The notes beneath the pieces are model-generated. The model worked only from the letters and a program-made list of their open reading frames with translations. It made no database searches and was not told the origin of the DNA. Of a stretch of 64,000 nucleotides of DNA, positions 1 to 10,914 are shown one piece after another. Each line of letters begins with the position of its first letter. Position 1 is the stretch's first letter. The translations under genes and the position numbers were made by a program. Source of the stretch: Siphonodentalium dalli (taxonomy: Eukaryota > Mollusca > Scaphopoda > Gadilida > Siphonodentaliidae); contig CP136064.1 in NCBI GenBank assembly GCA_032622095.1, positions 37,252,426 through 37,316,425 on the forward strand. Direction: 5' to 3'.

Positions 1-150
1 ATTCACGCAGACACGGACATGGTTTCGTTTCCATCTACCATTGACCAGTCATTCGATGCCCACACGAACAGACCAAAGCGACGTGCAGCAATTAAAGCAC
101 TTGACAGAATGGACACGTGGTTATGCGATGACAGCGAAGAGTCTGACTGA
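1..150 (+). CDS. C-terminal tail of an unidentified protein (partial)
   Basis: Frame 1 is open from the left edge to a TGA at 148-150. It ends in a basic stretch (RPKRRAAIKALDR) followed by an acidic tail (DDSEESD). The basic tail loosely recalls the ends of retroelement polyproteins, but no catalytic motif is in view, so the family is not assigned. The rest of the gene would lie left of the window. It may be a chance open frame. From 151 to 270 nothing else was recognised. Confidence 0.25.
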   Translation: MHADTDMVSFPSTIDQSFDAHTNRPKRRAAIKALDRMDTWLCDDSEESD

Positions 151-797
151 ACATTAATTATGCCATATCTTGTTGGCGCCGGAGTGTTAGGAACTAGTAT
201 CGCGACCAACATTATTATTTGTACATCGCCCAATAGAGGCGTTGTTGTGGGAAACTACCTTTTTTAGTTGAATTAAATTGTCCGAAATTAACGAAATCAC
301 AAATCGATTTATTGTCACTAAACCTCTACAGATTATTCCTATATTTAAGAATAAGGAGATCCTAGTGACCCGAATAATTACAGACCGATCACAATACTCA
401 GCTGCTTGGGCAAACTATTCACGAAGGTCCTTTTCTAACCGAATGAATGTAATCGTAAAAAGTCACAGTGTTATTTCAGAAAACCAAGTCGGATTTAGAA
501 AGAACTATTTAACTGTCGACAACATGTTGATACTGGCCTTATTGTCAGAAATAAACAGAGTTTTTTTTAATAAGAAATTACTCTTTGCCTTCATTGACTT
601 TAAGATGGCGTTTGATACAGCTTGGAGACAAGTTTATGGTACAAATTGTTACACTATGGAATTTACTTATATAAATAGACATTTAGAATTTAAATAATTA
701 TTATAATAAGAATTGTAATACGACCTTGCCTAAACCTACATCCAACGCCCGTCCCGATTGGCCAGTATCCTGAATTCACATGGATACACGATCGTCG

Positions 798-848
798 TTT
801 TGTGGTACAATTCTAGAATTTCTAGATATTCTGAAATGTACCACAAAA
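798..848. repeat. Short hairpin (12-bp perfect arms)
   Basis: Arms 798-809 (TTTTGTGGTACA) and 837-848 are perfect reverse complements around a 27-base loop, itself rich in TCTAGA-like short palindromes. It lies inside the DNA that interrupts the reverse transcriptase remnant, so it may be part of a small inserted element. Confidence 0.5.
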
Positions 849-1203
849 AATGAAATGCTGCCAATTTCGGAAGTCAAACCACACGGGCATTGGTTAATGT
901 GATGCTATAGACTGAAGAAAGAGACATATAATGACTACCTACTGTATTATATTGAAGTTTATTTAAGAAAGAACAAAAATAAGTGTTAACTGATTTTTTT
1001 TTTTGTCAAAAAGGCAATGAAAAGTGGTCGCAGTTCAATAGTGACGTCATGTTTGACGTTACAGTTCTAAGAGAAGAACTGTTTGGTGGAAAATCAGAGC
1101 TAGAATCCGAGCTATTATATAGCAGGTTGAACGCATGTCACTACAATTTCAACCAAAGCAAAGTGTCGAATAACACAAGAAATAAATACACTGCGCATCG
1201 GCG

Positions 1204-1297
1204 TGTATAGTAGAATTTGACCACAGAAACTGATTGTAGGACACTGCTTCGCGTCGTCCTACAATCAGTTTCTTTGTGGTCAAATTCTACTATACAG
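1204..1297. repeat. Long hairpin, about 39-bp arms
   Basis: The left arm 1204-1242 and right arm 1256-1297 are reverse complements along their whole length, apart from two extra T bases in the right arm. The loop is 13 bases. The structure runs directly into a GA microsatellite. It looks like a small fold-back insertion, or the joined ends of a MITE, sitting in the dead LINE. Confidence 0.7.
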
Positions 1298-1300
1298 AGA

Positions 1301-1341
<41 letters not shown>
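1297..1341. repeat. (GA)n microsatellite
   Basis: About 44 bases of nearly pure GA dinucleotide, with one GGG interruption, follow the hairpin. Confidence 0.9.
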
Positions 1342-1345
<4 letters not shown>

Positions 1346-2330
1346 TATTTAATAAAGTTAGAGTTTTCTAATTCAAGTCCTTTGTACAATTAAATACCAC
1401 CACTACGTCTTACTTCCCTTTGTTTTGAAGGAGTTAGACAACGAGGCACTTATCGTCCCTTATGTTTTCATTATATGCTAATGAACTGCAACAACTCCTT
1501 GGAAATATTAACTTGATTGAACAACGAAATTGAAAGCAGATTAGATTGCTACTTGAAAAATCTTTATGCCGATGATACAGTTATCATGGCAGATACCCAA
1601 AAATCACTACAATCACAATTAGATCAGTTTGAAAAATATTGCGACAAAAGGATATTAACATGTCAAAGAGCAGTTTCTCGAAGAAAACGAAATTTATGTT
1701 CAAAGGACAAAAACTAGATGTAGTAAGCAACTTGAACTATCTGGGCATAACGTTTATTAAATCTGGCTCATTCATGCCCGCGAAAAAAAAATGGTGGTTG
1801 ACAAAGCCACCATGGCCATGTATTCCATCATTGGAAAATCCCGCAAACATTGCCTCACAATAAGAAATCAACTTGACTTGTTCGATACACATGTTGTACC
1901 AATACTTCTATATGGCTGCGATGTATGGGGACACTGTGATAACGATTTATTGGAGAGCGTTCTATGAATATATTGAAAACACATATTCGACTCCGACCAT
2001 CAACACCAAATTGTATGATATATGGCGAAAGTGGGAAATTGCCTTTACGTATATTTATTATAACTAGAATGTTCAAATACCGGTACAAATTAACAAATAG
2101 CTAATCTGAAAGATTAAAAAACAATTACTGAATCTAACGCAGTCAATGTTATGCGATGCCAGAAAAGGTGAACATATTTCCCCCTGTATTCACGAGTTTA
2201 CGACTGTATTCAGTCGCATACATTTGCATGTTGGGAGAACTTACTCAAGAAAGCTAATCGTCGAACACAAATCCAACAATTTTGTCATTTGAACACTCCT
2301 AAAATGTAATTTATGTGATGGGTTCTGTCA

Positions 2331-2955
2331 CACGAATGGCAGATAAACATGTTTTATACACAATGTGTTTGAAGGTTATATGATGTTATCCATGTATTAC
2401 AACATTTCTCATCCGGATGTTCACATGCCAATGTACGTATTATATTTATTTAACTAGTATTATCTCCATACCTATGTTATGTATAGATTTATGAGAAATA
2501 AACTGAATGATCGAATATTTTGCAACAGCAACGGACAACGAGGACGCGTTATTATGTAACGCTGAACGCGTTTCAGAAATCACATTGATTAACAGCGGAC
2601 GCGAATATTCAGATAAACAATTTATTTAAAAACATGAATGTTCTGATATATGGAATCACATGTTTGTGTTTTAGCATTATTGTCGCATTGTCAACCATCG
2701 GTTTTACAGCCAATTTTAACCAGACGAAAAGTTATCATGAGACTTCTTGCCATCACTCTGCTTCTTTTTGTACAACGATATAAAAGTGTATATGATTGTA
2801 ACGTGCGCTAGCGATATGCGAGTGGTTGGTGGAATTTCCGGACTGTAGCAGTCGGCTAGATAATATTACTCAAGCTAATATATCAGCACGCATGTTGTGA
2901 TACTTAAACAATAAATATGTTGAACATTTCAGGCCTTATCAAATCCAGGACAATG
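2331..2955. other. No recognised gene
   Basis: AT-rich sequence with no convincing open frame, RNA gene or repeat copy elsewhere in the window. Confidence 0.5.
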
Positions 2956-2959
2956 AGCT

Positions 2960-3170
2960 CGAGGGGGGTCTAGAAAAACATTGCACGAGGCCCAAAAAAA
3001 ATGAATTTGTTCCCGACCTCAATCTACCCACCACCCCTAATTGAAAAAAAAAATTTAAATTAAATTTGTTTTCTCGACAAAATTTGGGACCCACAGCCTT
3101 ATACCATATTTTACAGTTTTACAGAACCTTTTTTTATAATAATTTTGTTATTAGGAATATCATCCCTAAT
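2960..3170. repeat. Dispersed repeat, copy 1 (G-run / GGCCC / A-run family)
   Basis: The order of motifs here is a GGGGGGTCT run, an ATTGCAC block, GGCCC followed by an A run, then CGACC..., ACCCACCACCCC, and GGGACCCAC about 60 bases later. The same order recurs near 53415-53600, so this is a diverged member of an interspersed family. No coding content was recognised. Confidence 0.65.
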
Positions 3171-3399
3171 GTAATCCTTGTTCACTCTTGTTTCCAACCC
3201 TGTTACAATATCTATTTTAAAACTCACTAAATATATGTGCCATCCTACCATACTATGTTAGTCTTCACCATAATTATTGACAAAATAAATGGCGGGAAAC
3301 AATTCTATCCCAATCTGCTTCAATCATATTAATATAGGTACTTCATTATGTGAAATCTAACCCCAACATAATTTTGAACGTGTTATTGTTGTACAATTT

Positions 3400-3725
3400 A
3401 GTGTTAAAGCCAAGTGAATTTCAGGTCCATTCCCTGAGTGTGTAATGATAATGGTATGTGCGTATTGAGTAGCAATGTGATGACTGATCGGAGAAACTAT
3501 GGTTTGATGTCTCCATGGGTTTAGTCCCATATTTACATTTTGCATTACTCCGTTTAATCGCCAAGTCATCGCGCAATGCGGACGCGCGTACCACAGTAGC
3601 AATGGCACAGTAGGTGTGACAATTAATTACGGTGCAGTTTGGTGACAATTGGTCGTCATATTTCTGTGCCATAGATAGCCATGTTGCGCGCTGAGTTTCC
3701 ACACAATGAGTCGACTCGACCAATT
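3400..3725. repeat. Dispersed repeat, arm inverted to 4150-4345
   Basis: The reverse complement of this stretch aligns with 4150-4345 (shared landmarks: ACATGGCTA, CCTATGGCA or its variant, a GACAACCAATTG-type block, AATTGTCACACCTACT, and GCTACTGTG). The two copies are clearly diverged. Open frames crossing it on the minus strand differ between copies and look accidental. Confidence 0.65.
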
Positions 3726-4149
3726 AACTCATTGTGTTTCACTAAGGTTGATCTCTACTCATTACGTGTTGCTAGATTGTATTCTCTACGATATATATAA
3801 TTGTACGGTCGATCGTCCAGAATTGTGTTTGACCGTGGCAATCCCTCATTCACTCACATGTCATCCATGTAGTACGTTTTGTTGATATGATCTCAATTCA
3901 TGTTTATCCACTTATATTAATTTCATGCGTATTAAGACAGTTCCCCAATTGCGTTTTTTTATTTTGCGACGTTTTTTTCTCTCCTCATAATTACGCTAAT
4001 ATTACCATGTGGGCCAATGAAGCTGTGTCGGAACTGCATGTTGGCGGAAATGCAGTTGCGAGAAAGTATCTGGAATATACAAAGCGAACTAAAAAGGACC
4101 AAAAAAAGAAAAAGGTTGATTTCTTTAACGAACTGTGGAGGAATGTGCA

Positions 4150-4345
4150 GCTGCCACATGGCTACCTATGGCATATTAATTATGACAACCAATTGCCATC
4201 AAACTCCACCATAATAAATTGTCACACCTACTATGCTATCGCTACTGTGACACGTGTGTCCGCAGCCATTATTGCGGGGTCTGCTATTGCCTTAAATGTT
4301 TCAATCCAACTAGCTGTGACTGTTGCTGATATATTGTCGTGATGT
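4150..4345. repeat. Dispersed repeat, arm inverted to 3400-3725
   Basis: Partner of the 3400-3725 repeat, in opposite orientation. A 151-codon open frame runs through it (3887-4342) but has no recognisable domain, and its end lies wholly inside the repeat, so it was not called as a gene. Confidence 0.65.
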
Positions 4346-6097
4346 ACGCATTCACATGTTGTGATATTGAAATATGAAATATGCGATTGACCCCCTCCCA
4401 TGGAGCCTGACGCATGCATAATACTATAGACGAGCATCATTGTTATCACGCAACAACTCAATTATTGAAAAATCCCCACCACTGCATCATTTCACGATTC
4501 ATCTGTCCCCTCGTGTCTTCAACTTTCTCACCCCTCCTCTCTCTATCTCACTCCCTGTCTCTTGCTATCCCTAACACCATCTTCTCCCAGTTTCCAGCCC
4601 TAACTCAAACTTAGTTAACTATCCCCATTTCTCCTAAAACATTATTACAATCCTTTCCCGTCTGATCGATACCCTCCTTCACTTATTGGGGAAGGGGCAG
4701 GTCGCCAAAGATGAGAAGACTTCATATAAGCCCTCGGGCTTGTTGTCTGATCCTCATTTCCATACATTATCTCTTATCTCTTATATTTGCATATTTATAT
4801 CATCTGTATATTATGTAATGTTGGATTTGGAAATAAAAATATGTTTACACAAAGATAAAAAGCCAGGACAATTCCACGCCTTACACATTACCAAAAAATA
4901 TGCTATTCAGATCTTTTACTTTTACATGCACACAAATTTGAGTTTTAACTGTGTTCTTTGTTCCTTTGTGTCTTAAAAGGGGATGCCCGATTCATATTTT
5001 TTAGAATGGTCGAAATTAGTATTACTCGTATCTGATGGGTGGCTTTTCAGCTGTTATTGTTTTTTATTTACAGCCACTATTTATAAAGTAGTCAGTGAAA
5101 GTTGATATCAACACGCGCGCACAGACTATTTCCGGATTAAAATCCAGGAGGCAGATAACAAGTTTGATCCTCTTCAAACTTCAAAGTTTTTTCTGTCCAT
5201 TATGCATTGAGGATTTAAGTTTAAACAAAACTATGATCGTAATAGTAGAACTAAGATGTATTTTTCAGTTGCGAATAATATTAATTTCGACCATCCTAAA
5301 ACATAGGAATCGTAATGACTACCGGGAAATCATATTGTCACACCGGGAACTTGGCTAATTCTACGGTAAATAAGAAAACTGAGATAAAAAAAAATTCGCG
5401 TTAACCCCTGACAAAAATACTATTGGTCTGATCGTTATTAGTTATCGTCTTGGTGTTATTTGAACAGTGTTGGACCGTAAACAATACCATGGTTACAGTT
5501 TGCAGGTCACTTAAACGCCGTGGAACACGCTAATCCTGACCGAACGTTTAACGGTCCAAGTTTGGCAGCGATGTTGCGCGGCATGACACCGTTAAACCGA
5601 CGGGCATTTTTCTAACAGTGTACTTTGAGTCGAAGAAGTGTTCTGTATCTTAAAATCGAAGTTCATAATTTGATATAAATTTAATTTATGGATGGACGGA
5701 TAGTGGATTTGACAAAGCATGGCACACATGACCGTGTAAAAAATATGTTGAAAAGGGGCGTGAACTGAAGCATTCATTGACTAGTGACTATACAATAACT
5801 TAGATTAGTATATCAGAATAGTATGCTTATAATATAATATTTATTTGATACATTTTCTTGAAAACTGTACACAAATTAATCGATAACGACAATTTGTATT
5901 TTCGCTTTCTGACTAATCTGCCATCCGTAACATTACTTCGTACTCAACAGACTTTAAAATAATGGAAACATGGTTACCTTTTTCTACGACTCAGAAACTA
6001 TAGAATCCAACAATAATAATTGAATACAATATCCATTTAAGGCATAAAACACCCGACTGTTGTGTGTTTCTAATTTAGTGCGAATGAGCGTGTAACT
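4346..6097. other. Intergenic, no gene recognised; possible retroelement tail
   Basis: Mostly unassigned. Around 4680-4855, a G-rich GGGGAAGGGGCAGG start, a GAAGACTT block and a closing GGAAATAAAA resemble the 3' untranslated ends of LINE or LINE-dependent elements (compare the 3' end of the intact LINE near 50280-50395). This is weak. A small inverted pair (TTGGACCGT near 5468 and ACGGTCCAA near 5552) is also present. Confidence 0.3.
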
Positions 6098-6717
6098 CAC
6101 CTAATACGCACACGTTTGACTATCAAAAGATAGTCAATCGGGATTCACGATTAGATGTCTATTGGCATATAATCGCGACAACGGGAGGCACGTGTGGTTT
6201 CGATTGCATATCATATTCAATCTGAAGGGTAATAACTCTATAAAGAATGTACTTTTACGAAATAATGGCGATTTGTATGAGAAATTGCAACACCACAATA
6301 TATCAACTCTGGTGAAATACAAGTCAAATTCTTCTATTGGGTGGGTGGGCTTGGGAGAGGTTTGGGTTACGCTCTTTAAAACACTTCTTCAAATATGTCC
6401 GTTATTTCGTCAAAAACACTTCTTCAAATATCTCCGTTATTTCGTTTCTAAAAATAATTTCCTATTTCTATATTTCGCTCTATTTCGCTTTTTCGAATTT
6501 TCGCTGTATTTTCCTATTTCGATTTTCGTTGTATTTCATATTTCGATAATTCGCTATATTTGATATATTCTGGGATATGGGATTATGTGATATCCAACAT
6601 TCTGATATTCAATCGAACATCGCGTGCCGCGTGTGCTCGCGATTAGATGCCACTAGCCATCTAATCGTGAACCCCAATTGCACATAGTTTGCTATATAAT
6701 CCTTGGCGTATTGGCTG
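6098..6717. mobile_element. MITE-like TIR element, about 0.62 kb
   Basis: The ends carry inverted sequence: TAATACGCACACG at the left, and GCGTATTGGCTGG at the right whose reverse complement begins CCAGCCAATACGC. Inside these, 6140-6157 and 6658-6675 are inverted 17 of 18. A diverged second copy lies at 43520-44014 with the same internal landmarks (GATAACTCTATA, ACGAAATAATGG, ACAACACCACAAT-like). The centre (6370-6570) is a degenerate run of TTTCG-rich units, including a direct repeat of a CTTCTTCAAATAT unit. There is no transposase gene, so it is presumably non-autonomous. Confidence 0.7.
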
Positions 6718-7214
6718 GTATCTCTCGCCACTCTAGTGAAGAAACAGTCAACTGTCCTCCGAATATAAAGGCCATATTAAAGGCCATATTAAAGAACACA
6801 AGAGAACCATAGTCAGAAATGGTAACATGCTCAAGATCATGTATTATATACCCATGATTGTAATTATAGAACATCAAATATATTGGTTTCGCGAATGACC
6901 AACTCAGAATTCCGTTAAAATAACATTAAAAACAAGCACCTCGGCCGTCTCCGACCACAACCATGAGTGGGCTGCAGAACGAAAAATATCTATAAAAGTT
7001 TAAATATAAGACTTACAAATTATCTTCTTCATTTCTTTTATTTGTAATTGACATAGCTTGTCACACACAAACAAAATCAACATTATTGACATAATAATGT
7101 AAAAGACAATACTCCTGGTCGCGCAGTTCGACTTTTAAACCTGAAAACCCCATTATCTATAAATAAAGCGCCCAGCGAATCATAGCTATCTATAATTTGG
7201 ACAACAGTATACAC
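6718..7214. other. No recognised gene
   Basis: AT-rich spacer between the MITE and the first direct-repeat copy. An AGGCCATATTAA unit is doubled in tandem near 6770-6794. Nothing else could be supported. Confidence 0.4.
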
Positions 7215-7725
7215 GCGGCGCGCGCGTAATGATCCGAACTAACGCTCCCAAATTCTTTCTTTGGCTTCGGGGGGGGGGTATTTAATTCGAGTCTGGGAGC
7301 TCTCAAAGTGATTAAATATCGATTTCTGAAATTTGTTGTTTCACAAGATATGTAATTTTTGGCGGCCTGGCTAATATTCCTCAAGCCGACGGCCTCGGAC
7401 CGAATTGCGGATGATGATGGATAACTCTAAAATCAAGTGGCTTTGGTGTTAGATATTAGACAATCCATGCCAAATTTCGTTCAACAAAATGTTGATAAAT
7501 AACACGTTTTGTGCAATTTTATGTTATAGTTGACTGTCAATAGCATTATTTTCAAGCGACTAATCGATTCTGATAGCTGAAGAGGCATTTCAAAATGTAT
7601 TGTTGTTGTTGGTAACTGATGATATTGGGACCATCGAATCGGATTGAGTAACTTTAAACTATCATAAGAATACATTAAACTAAACAACCAGTATTCTTTA
7701 TTTGCTAAATAAACAATTTTATTGT
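7215..7725. repeat. 0.5-kb direct repeat, copy 1
   Basis: It matches 8305-8790 in the same orientation along most of its length. Shared landmarks are AACGCTCCC, TTTCTTTGGCTTCGGGG, GATTCGAGTC-like, GATATCGATTT, CCGACGG...CTCGGAC, GGATAACTCTAAAAT, ATGTTGATAAATAACA and CGATTCTGAT. The spacing between copies is about 1.09 kb. No gene is seen in it. It contains a G run (about 7269-7278). Confidence 0.8.
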
Positions 7726-8304
7726 CAGGCTGGTAAGACCGAGAAATTTATCGAAAAGACGTTTGAAAACTATTACAATTTATTCGGTTATTGTACTCAT
7801 TTTCAATCAGAGACGACGTGTTGTTCGAGTTCGATATGTTGTGGCATCATCCTGAATGCCTTATATACCCATACACAATAATAAAGACTGATTGATCACA
7901 ATTTCTTCAAAAAATTATTTTTTATTAAAATTTGTAGAATTGTTTGCACTTTCGGCTTTTTTTGGGAGAAATTGCGCATAATAATGTTCCTTTATGTCCC
8001 AAAAATAATTCTAGGCTACATATAACCAATATTCATATCTGTTATTTCACTGAAATGTTCACCATCGGGGCAATTTCTATTGCATAAAATTCTCACCTCG
8101 GATAATTGGGGACTTTTAGTATGTTGTTCTAAGCATATCCGCCTACAAATTCAGAACAGAATCTCTTCAGTGGTATTTCCCCTATGTTTACATTAAAGTA
8201 CATGGACTATTATTCGGTTGATGTTGATTCATTGAGCAAGACGTCTTATGTGACTGTAAACTGAATATCTTGGAAGCATACGTGCAACACATACAGTAAG
8301 GATG
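7726..8304. other. Spacer between direct repeats, no gene recognised
   Basis: AT-rich DNA with no domain-bearing open frame or RNA gene seen. Confidence 0.4.
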
Positions 8305-8790
8305 CATAATCAGAATTAACGCTCCCCAATTACTATTTCTTTGGCTTCGGGGTAAACACGATTTGATTCGAGTCGTGGAGGCCACCTATCAAAGCTCAGA
8401 GTGGTCAGATATCGATTTTTAGAATTTGTTATTTCTCGAGATGTGTACTTACATGTGGCCTGGAAAAGGGTCGTCAAACCGACGGTCTCGGACAAATGAG
8501 CGGATGAAGATGGATATTGGATAACTCTAAAATAAAGTGGTAACAAGGCCAATTTTAGTGATAATCGAGTGATAATACGGCCACATTTCGTTGAACAACA
8601 TGTTGATAAATAACAAGTTTTGGGAAATTTTATACCATAGTTAACAATGGTTAGCATTATTTTGTTGTAATACTCGATTCTGATGACTATAGCGTATTTT
8701 GAAGAACTGTTGTTGTAACCTGGTGATATGGGGGCCGTCTGATCGCATTGGTTACCTTTAATTGATTTCTGTTCAAATCATAATTAAGAT
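8305..8790. repeat. 0.5-kb direct repeat, copy 2
   Basis: Second copy of the 7215-7725 repeat, ending about 150 bp before the DUF229 coding start. Either a local segmental duplication or two insertions of one interspersed family; the copies are clearly diverged. Confidence 0.8.
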
Positions 8791-8949
8791 TACTGTGCCC
8801 CGTCCTCATCTCATTACTTGGGAAAATCGACTTTTGGCTATAACATATATAGAAGTGAAATGGAAGCTTTAATCATTCTTTGTTCAAGTGATGTTCTCTT
8901 TATGTTCTCTTTATGTTATCTTTATGCTCTCTTTGTGTCATTGCAGAGT

Positions 8950-10850
8950 ATGGCAGCCATGACAACATTGAAAAGGATGCAGAGATTGCTGATTCTGGTA
9001 GTTATCGCCGGCACATTAACATTGTATGTTCTAATTCATGTGAACAACTTTCGAACAAGAGAAATATCGCCCATGAATAACGACACACACTCGGCCCACC
9101 AGACCAAGTTGTGCCCAATACCTCAACTTGATCCCAATCACCCGCGTACATTGAAATGGACTGAAAAGAGATCAGTCGTCACATGCAGAAAACACCGAGT
9201 CCTCGCTTATTTGAACTCTGGTGATCTGTTTGTTAACGATACGGTGGTCAAAATATTTGCCCATGATGGCATACTTTATAGCCATTGCTCATACCAGGGC
9301 ATTTTAGGGATCAACGATTACTTATTTAAGTACACACCGATGGTTAATTTCACGAATTACACCCAGATGCCATACGAATTCAGTCGCGTTTCCTGTTTTC
9401 GACGTAATGGTAGTGTCTTCTACGTGGACTTCCATATAAATATTCAACCAAAACAACAGGAAACTATGTCCAAACGGGACGAAAAAGTACCAAACATTAT
9501 GATGATTGGGCTGGACTCAGTGTCGCGGTCGCAAATGGTTCGTGCGTTGCCACTAACACACTCATTCTTGAAAAAAGAATTGAAAGCCGTAGAATTTATT
9601 GGCGAAAATCGTGTTGGTAGAAACACATTCCCGAACATTGTTCCGTTACTAACAGGAAAACACACGTGTGCACTTCCGTTGAACATCAAGAGGAAGAAAC
9701 AGACATTTGATGACTTAGACTTTATTTGGAAAAAGTATGCGGCCTTGGGTCATAAGACTTTGCAGAAGACTGTTCGGATATCACCATCTTTAACTACTAC
9801 GTTAACAAAGGATTCAGGAATGCTCCAACTGACCATTACTACCGCCATCTGAGTAGGGCCATCGAAAAAGAACAATCTCTTTGGAATCATCAGTTCTGTG
9901 TCAACAATAAATTGGAGATGGAAGTAATGTTCGAATATGTTTACCAATTCCACCATGCATATAGCGACGTACCGACTTTCTCTTTCACCATGACAACAAG
10001 ACTGACGCATGATTATTTAGCAACATCAGCGTCAGCTGACAGACCTCATTTGAAATTGTTCAGAAATATGGCTGATAGTGGAATGTTAAATGGGACCATC
10101 GTGATTTTCTTCAGTGATCACGGTTTAGGGTTCGGAGAGTTCGCACAAACGGATACAGGAAAGCTTGAAACGGACCTGCCGTTTTTATTCATTGTGGTTC
10201 CTCAGTGGTTTCGCAACGATTATCCTCGATTATATTCGAATATGGTAGAGAATTCAGAAAGACTAACGACATTGTTTGATGTTCATGCCACACTTGAACA
10301 CATTTTGCGTATCACAAGAACAAATATATCGTTGGCATCAAAAGGCAGTGAGTGGATTGGAAGTGAACATCAGAAATTGCAAAATACAGGTATCAGTTTA
10401 TTTGAGGCCATACCTCGTGATCGCACTTGTGCTAGAGCTGGGATACCGATTGCGTATTGTTCGTGTAAGGCCAGGCAACACTTGAGCAATCAGTCCTCAC
10501 TGGCGATTGGAGCAGGAAAGAAATTAATATTGCATATTAATAATGAACTTGAAAACTACACTAAATGTTTGAAGCACTCAATCAGTGAAATTATGAAATT
10601 TCAAAAGATATCAGAGGATTCGTACGAACATAATGCATATTGGCCGCGAGAAAGTTGCACAATAAGCCTTGGACACATTTTCTCGATCATATTGAAGAAA
10701 TCTGCCCGAAATGCTACTTTCCAAGCAAATGTGTCCTCCACGGATGGCAGTGAATTTTCTGTCGATACAATAACCCGATTGGACAGATATGGGTCGGGTG
10801 GATCGTGTATCGATATGAAAGCTCTGAGAAGGTTTTGTATTTGCCGATGA
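8950..10850 (+). CDS. DUF229-family (sulfatase-fold) type II membrane protein, one frameshift
   Basis: I chose the ATG at 8950. It directly follows a strong 3' splice site (pyrimidine/T-rich tract ending TTGCAG at 8941-8946), so a 5' exon probably lies upstream. Residues 13-31 form a hydrophobic signal-anchor after a basic start, giving a type II topology with the bulk lumenal or extracellular. The body shows family blocks: NIMMIGLDSVSRSQ (about 9493-9534), NTFPNIVPLLTG (about 9622-9657), FFSDHGLGFGEF (about 10110-10145, the alkaline-phosphatase/sulfatase-type metal-binding motif), PFLFIVVP, CSCK, and a Cys-rich end with RFCIC. Family members are phosphatase/sulfatase-superfamily proteins whose substrate is mostly unknown. 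The frame changes once near 9762-9768 (one base missing or two extra); frame 3 then continues the same family to TGA at 10848-10850. About 630 residues in all, close to the usual family length. The single lesion could be a pseudogene mutation or a sequencing error. Confidence 0.85.
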
Positions 10851-10914
10851 ATATCAGTTCCTCAATAGATGCACGTAATAACGATGAATATAATTTATGT
10901 TGCAAATATTCATA

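Larger units (their letters stand above)
270..2330 (+). pseudogene. Decayed non-LTR retrotransposon (reverse transcriptase remnants)
   Basis: Pieces of one reverse transcriptase are spread over several frames. At 478-640 there is a QVGFRK motif and then FIDFKMAFD, which matches the first catalytic aspartate region (usually DF.KAFD). At 1425-1515 there is a broken GV.Q-type block followed by FSLYANEL. At 1565-1576 there is YADD, the catalytic core. Near 1730-1760 there is LNYLGITF, and near 1895-1930 LLYGCDVWG, typical of the region after the RT domain. A Cys-rich piece near 2305-2325 may be the terminal zinc knuckle. At least three frame changes and a non-RT insert (about 700-1390, holding two hairpins) show it is dead. 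No endonuclease is visible, so it is 5'-truncated. Confidence 0.75.

Noticed and set aside
170-250. LTR and primer-binding-site look-alike (TGGCGCCGGAG, TGTTAGGAAC)
   Set aside because: No second LTR, polypurine tract or polyprotein could be found to support it.
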